A stretch of DNA of 26,076 bases, taken from contig CAYRXO010000024.1 of assembly GCA_964428215.1 (NCBI GenBank), positions 1-26,076 of the forward strand, given 5' to 3'. Both the position numbers and the translations under genes were made by a program. The notes beneath the pieces are model-generated. The model was not told the origin of the DNA. It was given only the letters and a program-made list of their open reading frames with translations, and did no database searches. The stretch comes from Accumulibacter sp964428215 (GTDB taxonomy: Bacteria; Pseudomonadota; Gammaproteobacteria; Burkholderiales; Rhodocyclaceae). Below, one piece after another: positions 23,603 to 26,076 of this stretch (position 1 is its first letter; each line of letters begins with the position of its first letter).

Positions 23603-24892
23603 ATGTTTTTCAAGCCGGTGTACATCGTCGATGGCGCCCGTTCGCCGTTTCTGAAAAGTCGCCACACGCCCGGACCGTTTTCGGCCAGCGACCTGGCGAC
23701 GCAATGCGGACGCGCGCTGCTGATGCGGCAACCGTTCGCGCCGAGCGAACTCGATGAGGTGATACTCGGTTGCGCCGCGCCGTCGGTCGATGAAATCAAC
23801 ATTGGCCGAGTTGTCGCATTGCGTCTCGGCTGCGGCGCGCGTGTTCCCGGCTGGACGGTGATGCGTAATTGCGCCAGCGGTATGCAGGCGATCGATTCAG
23901 CGATCGTCAATATCCAGAACGGCCGCTCGCAACTGGTCCTTGCCGGTGGTGTTGACGCCTTGTCGCATGCCCCCTTGTTCTATTCGCCGACAATGGTGCG
24001 CTGGTTTGCCAGCTTGCTGCAGGCGCGGACGCCGCTGGCCAAAGCGGCGCAGTTTGCCCGTTTGTCGCCGAAACAACTGTTTTCGCCGGTCGTCGGTTTG
24101 CTGAAAGGGCTGACCGATCCGTCGATCGGTTTGCTGATGGGACAGACCGCGGAAAATCTGGCCTGGCGCTTCGGCATTTCGCGGCAGCAGATGGACCAGT
24201 TCAGCGAACGCAGCCACCAGCGGGCCATCGCGGCGCGAGCCGCCGGGGCGAACGCCGGCATCGTGCCCTTGGTCGATGCGCAGGGTACGCTCTACGAACA
24301 CGACGACGGCGTGCGTGACGACGCCAGCCTGGAACGTTTGGCAAGGCTGAAACCGTTCTTCGACCGTAAATATGGCCGCATCACGGCGGGCAACAGCTCG
24401 CAGGTGTCTGATGGGGCCGCGTGGTTGTTGCTGGCGTCAGCGCCGGCCGTCGAGCGCTGGCAACTGCAGCCGCTCGGCCGGATCAGTGATTGCCAATGGG
24501 CGGCGCTCGATCCCGCCGCAATGGGACTGGGTCCGGTACATGCCACGACGCCAATTTTGCGCCGTCAGGCGTTGGCGCTCGCCGATATCGATCGCTGGGA
24601 AATCAACGAAGCCTTCGCCGCGCAGGTGCTGGCCTGTCTCGACGCCTGGCGGTCGGATGAGTATTGCCGTCAGGAACTCGGCTTGTTAGGGGAGCTTGGC
24701 AGCATCGACGAGCAGCGGCTGAATCCAGATGGTGGTGCGATTGCGCTCGGGCATCCGGTGGGTGCTTCCGGCGCGCGCATCGTCCTGCAGTTGTTGCACG
24801 GGCTGCGCGCCAGCGGCGGCCGGCGGGGCATCGCCGCCATCTGCATTGGCGGTGGGCAGGGCGGCGCGATGCTGGTCGAAAACACGGTTTGA
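23603..24892 (+). CDS. Acetyl-CoA C-acyltransferase (beta-ketothiolase, FadI-like)
   Basis: Thiolase that cleaves 3-ketoacyl-CoA with CoA to acetyl-CoA and a shortened acyl-CoA, the last step of beta-oxidation. All catalytic parts are visible: nucleophile Cys90 in RNCASGMQAI, the NEAFAAQ box, His384 in GGAIALGHPVGASGARI, and the proton-donor Cys414 in CIGGGQGGAM. The 429-residue length and the insertion with LSPKQLFSP and MGQTAENLAWRFGISRQQMD are closer to E. coli FadI (about 436) than to the shorter FadA. The ATG has only a poor ribosome site (GAGT), so coupling to or readthrough from fadE may matter. It is followed by the FadJ-like gene, so the two probably form the trifunctional beta-oxidation complex. 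Confidence 0.91.
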   Translation: MFFKPVYIVDGARSPFLKSRHTPGPFSASDLATQCGRALLMRQPFAPSELDEVILGCAAPSVDEINIGRVVALRLGCGARVPGWTVMRNCASGMQAIDSAIVNIQNGRSQLVLAGGVDALSHAPLFYSPTMVRWFASLLQARTPLAKAAQFARLSPKQLFSPVVGLLKGLTDPSIGLLMGQTAENLAWRFGISRQQMDQFSERSHQRAIAARAAGANAGIVPLVDAQGTLYEHDDGVRDDASLERLARLKPFFDRKYGRITAGNSSQVSDGAAWLLLASAPAVERWQLQPLGRISDCQWAALDPAAMGLGPVHATTPILRRQALALADIDRWEINEAFAAQVLACLDAWRSDEYCRQELGLLGELGSIDEQRLNPDGGAIALGHPVGASGARIVLQLLHGLRASGGRRGIAAICIGGGQGGAMLVENTV

Positions 24893-24953
24893 AAGCGTTG
24901 CGCTTGCCTGGCGGCGTGGCACCGACAGCGTCAAGGACCCGTCACGCGCGTCT

Positions 24954-24967
24954 GGCAAGGGCTTGCC
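24954..24967. repeat. Tight palindrome GGCAAG-GG-CTTGCC before the fadJ-like gene
   Basis: Six-base perfect arms around GG, in the 125-base gap between thiolase and the multifunctional protein genes. A two-base loop is too small for a free RNA hairpin without opening a pair, so a protein site or a chance palindrome in G+C-rich DNA is as likely. The rest of the gap contains only the AAGGAAG ribosome site of the next gene. Confidence 0.3.
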
Positions 24968-25017
24968 GTCTACCGCGCTTCGCCGGATTGGTCATCGAAT
25001 ACGAAGGAAGCAAGTGA

Positions 25018-26076
25018 ATGAGTAAACCGAACGTTGTTTATCGTCACTGGCGCGTCGAACGCGATGCGCTGGGCCTGGCCTGGGCGACTCTCGACCGCGC
25101 CGGCGAATCGACCAATGCCCTGTCACGCGCGGTGATGGACGAACTGGCGGCGATCCTCGACGACTGCGACCGCTCGCCGCCGACAGGCCTGATTTTCCGG
25201 TCAGGCAAAGTGGCGGGTTTCATCGCCGGTGCCGACATCGAGGAATTTGCCCAACTCGACAGCCCGGAAAAAGGGCGTGAACTGGTCGCCCGCGGCTGGC
25301 ATCTGTTCAATCGTCTGGCCGGCGTCCGCTATCCGACCTTGGCGCTGGTGCGCGGGCATTGCCTGGGTGGCGGACTCGAGTTGGCGCTGGCTTGCCGCTA
25401 CCTGCTGCTGGTCGACGAAGCGGCGACCCGGCTGGCTCTGCCGGAAGTGCTGCTCGGCATCGTTCCCGGTTGGGGAGGCATTCTGCGTCTGCCTGAGCGC
25501 ATTGGCCCGCAGGCAGCGCTAGACATGATGCTCACTGGCAAACAACTGTCGGCCGATAAGGCACACCGTCTCGGTCTGGCAGATGCCTGTGTGCCACCGC
25601 GAGTCATGGAGCGTGCCGCCGCGCAACTGGTCGTTTCCGGGCAAGCCCGGCGACGCCCGGCGCTCTGGCAGCGGCTGCTCAACGGGCCCGGCAAGGGTCT
25701 GATCGCCGGGATGGCCCGCCGCCAACTGGCTCAGCGTGTCAGCCGCGCGCATTACCCGGCGCCTTACGCGATCATCGACCTCTGGCAGCGGCAGCACGGC
25801 AATCCACTGAGCGCACCGGCGCTGATCGACGGCATCGTTGCCTCGCCGACGACGCGCAATCTACTGCGCGTCTATCACCTGCAGGAACGGCTGAAGAATT
25901 TCGGCAAGGACAGCGATTTCCATGTCCGACACGTGCATGTCGTCGGCGCTGGCGTGATGGGTGGCGACATCGCTGCCTGGTGCGCGTGGCGCGGGTTGAC
26001 GGTGACGCTGCAGGATCGGACGCTGGCGACCATCGCGCCGGCGCTGCAACGTGCCTATGCCGCCTGGCAGCGGCGG
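25018..26076 (+). CDS. Multifunctional enoyl-CoA hydratase / 3-hydroxyacyl-CoA dehydrogenase, N-terminal part (FadJ-like)
   Basis: Gene runs off the window end; 353 codons are visible. The enzyme hydrates trans-2-enoyl-CoA and then oxidises the 3-hydroxyacyl-CoA with NAD. The crotonase domain has the oxyanion-hole stretch GHCLGGGLELALAC and the two catalytic acids Glu121 and Glu143 (LPEVLLGIVPGWGG). Their 22-residue spacing is the same as in FadJ and two longer than in FadB. After a linker, the dehydrogenase Rossmann motif VVGAGVMGGDIAAW begins (glycines 310, 312, 315). AAGGAAG gives a good ribosome site about eight bases before the ATG. With the FadI-like thiolase upstream it would form the trifunctional beta-oxidation complex. 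The missing part should hold the rest of the dehydrogenase. Confidence 0.9.
   Translation, partial: MSKPNVVYRHWRVERDALGLAWATLDRAGESTNALSRAVMDELAAILDDCDRSPPTGLIFRSGKVAGFIAGADIEEFAQLDSPEKGRELVARGWHLFNRLAGVRYPTLALVRGHCLGGGLELALACRYLLLVDEAATRLALPEVLLGIVPGWGGILRLPERIGPQAALDMMLTGKQLSADKAHRLGLADACVPPRVMERAAAQLVVSGQARRRPALWQRLLNGPGKGLIAGMARRQLAQRVSRAHYPAPYAIIDLWQRQHGNPLSAPALIDGIVASPTTRNLLRVYHLQERLKNFGKDSDFHVRHVHVVGAGVMGGDIAAWCAWRGLTVTLQDRTLATIAPALQRAYAAWQRR

Noticed and set aside
1..26076. CRISPR arrays, tRNA or rRNA genes, insertion sequences, phage genes
   Set aside because: No regularly spaced direct repeats, cloverleaf sequences, transposase motifs or terminal inverted repeats were seen on either strand.

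Overview
The window looks like part of a betaproteobacterial chromosome, most likely a Rhodocyclales member of the Accumulibacter / Dechloromonas / Azonexus kind. The evidence is a PEP-CTERM/exosortase-type exopolysaccharide regulatory set (PrsK, PrsR, PrsT), a CysB of the proteobacterial type, and a PsrA-like regulator heading a fad operon. The taxonomic call is inference; no rRNA, tRNA, insertion sequence, phage gene or CRISPR array was seen.

Region 1 (358-11397, + strand) is an exopolysaccharide (EPS) cluster. It starts with a membrane polyprenyl-phosphate sugar transferase (EpsB_2-like). Then come the histidine kinase PrsK and the sigma-54 activator PrsR, which overlap by 4 bases, and the TPR lipoprotein PrsT. 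A UDP-GalNAc dehydrogenase/epimerase pair (TviB/TviC = WbpO/WbpP) follows, then a Sel1-SLT lytic transglycosylase. The last three genes overlap at their junctions. The likely output is a regulated extracellular polysaccharide containing GalNAcA-type sugars. No exosortase or PEP-CTERM substrate lies inside the window.

Region 2 (11631-18523) is the most interesting part. A CRP/FNR-type regulator (- strand) stands head to head with a CHASE2 class III nucleotide cyclase. The cyclase is followed by a very large FecR-TPR-outer-membrane-beta-barrel protein and a small cysteine-containing lipoprotein. Together they look like a candidate envelope-to-cyclic-nucleotide signalling module. The cyclase keeps its metal and transition-state residues but has non-standard residues at the positions that normally select ATP or GTP.

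Region 3 (18524-20316) holds cysB between two gene-poor stretches that contain hairpins and one anonymous open frame.

Region 4 (20317-26076), visibly richer in G+C, is a fatty-acid beta-oxidation operon: a PsrA-like TetR regulator, FadE acyl-CoA dehydrogenase, a FadI-like thiolase, and a FadJ-like multifunctional protein cut by the window end. A strong sigma-70-type promoter precedes the regulator. A PsrA-type palindrome fills its -35/-10 spacer, which predicts autorepression of the whole operon.
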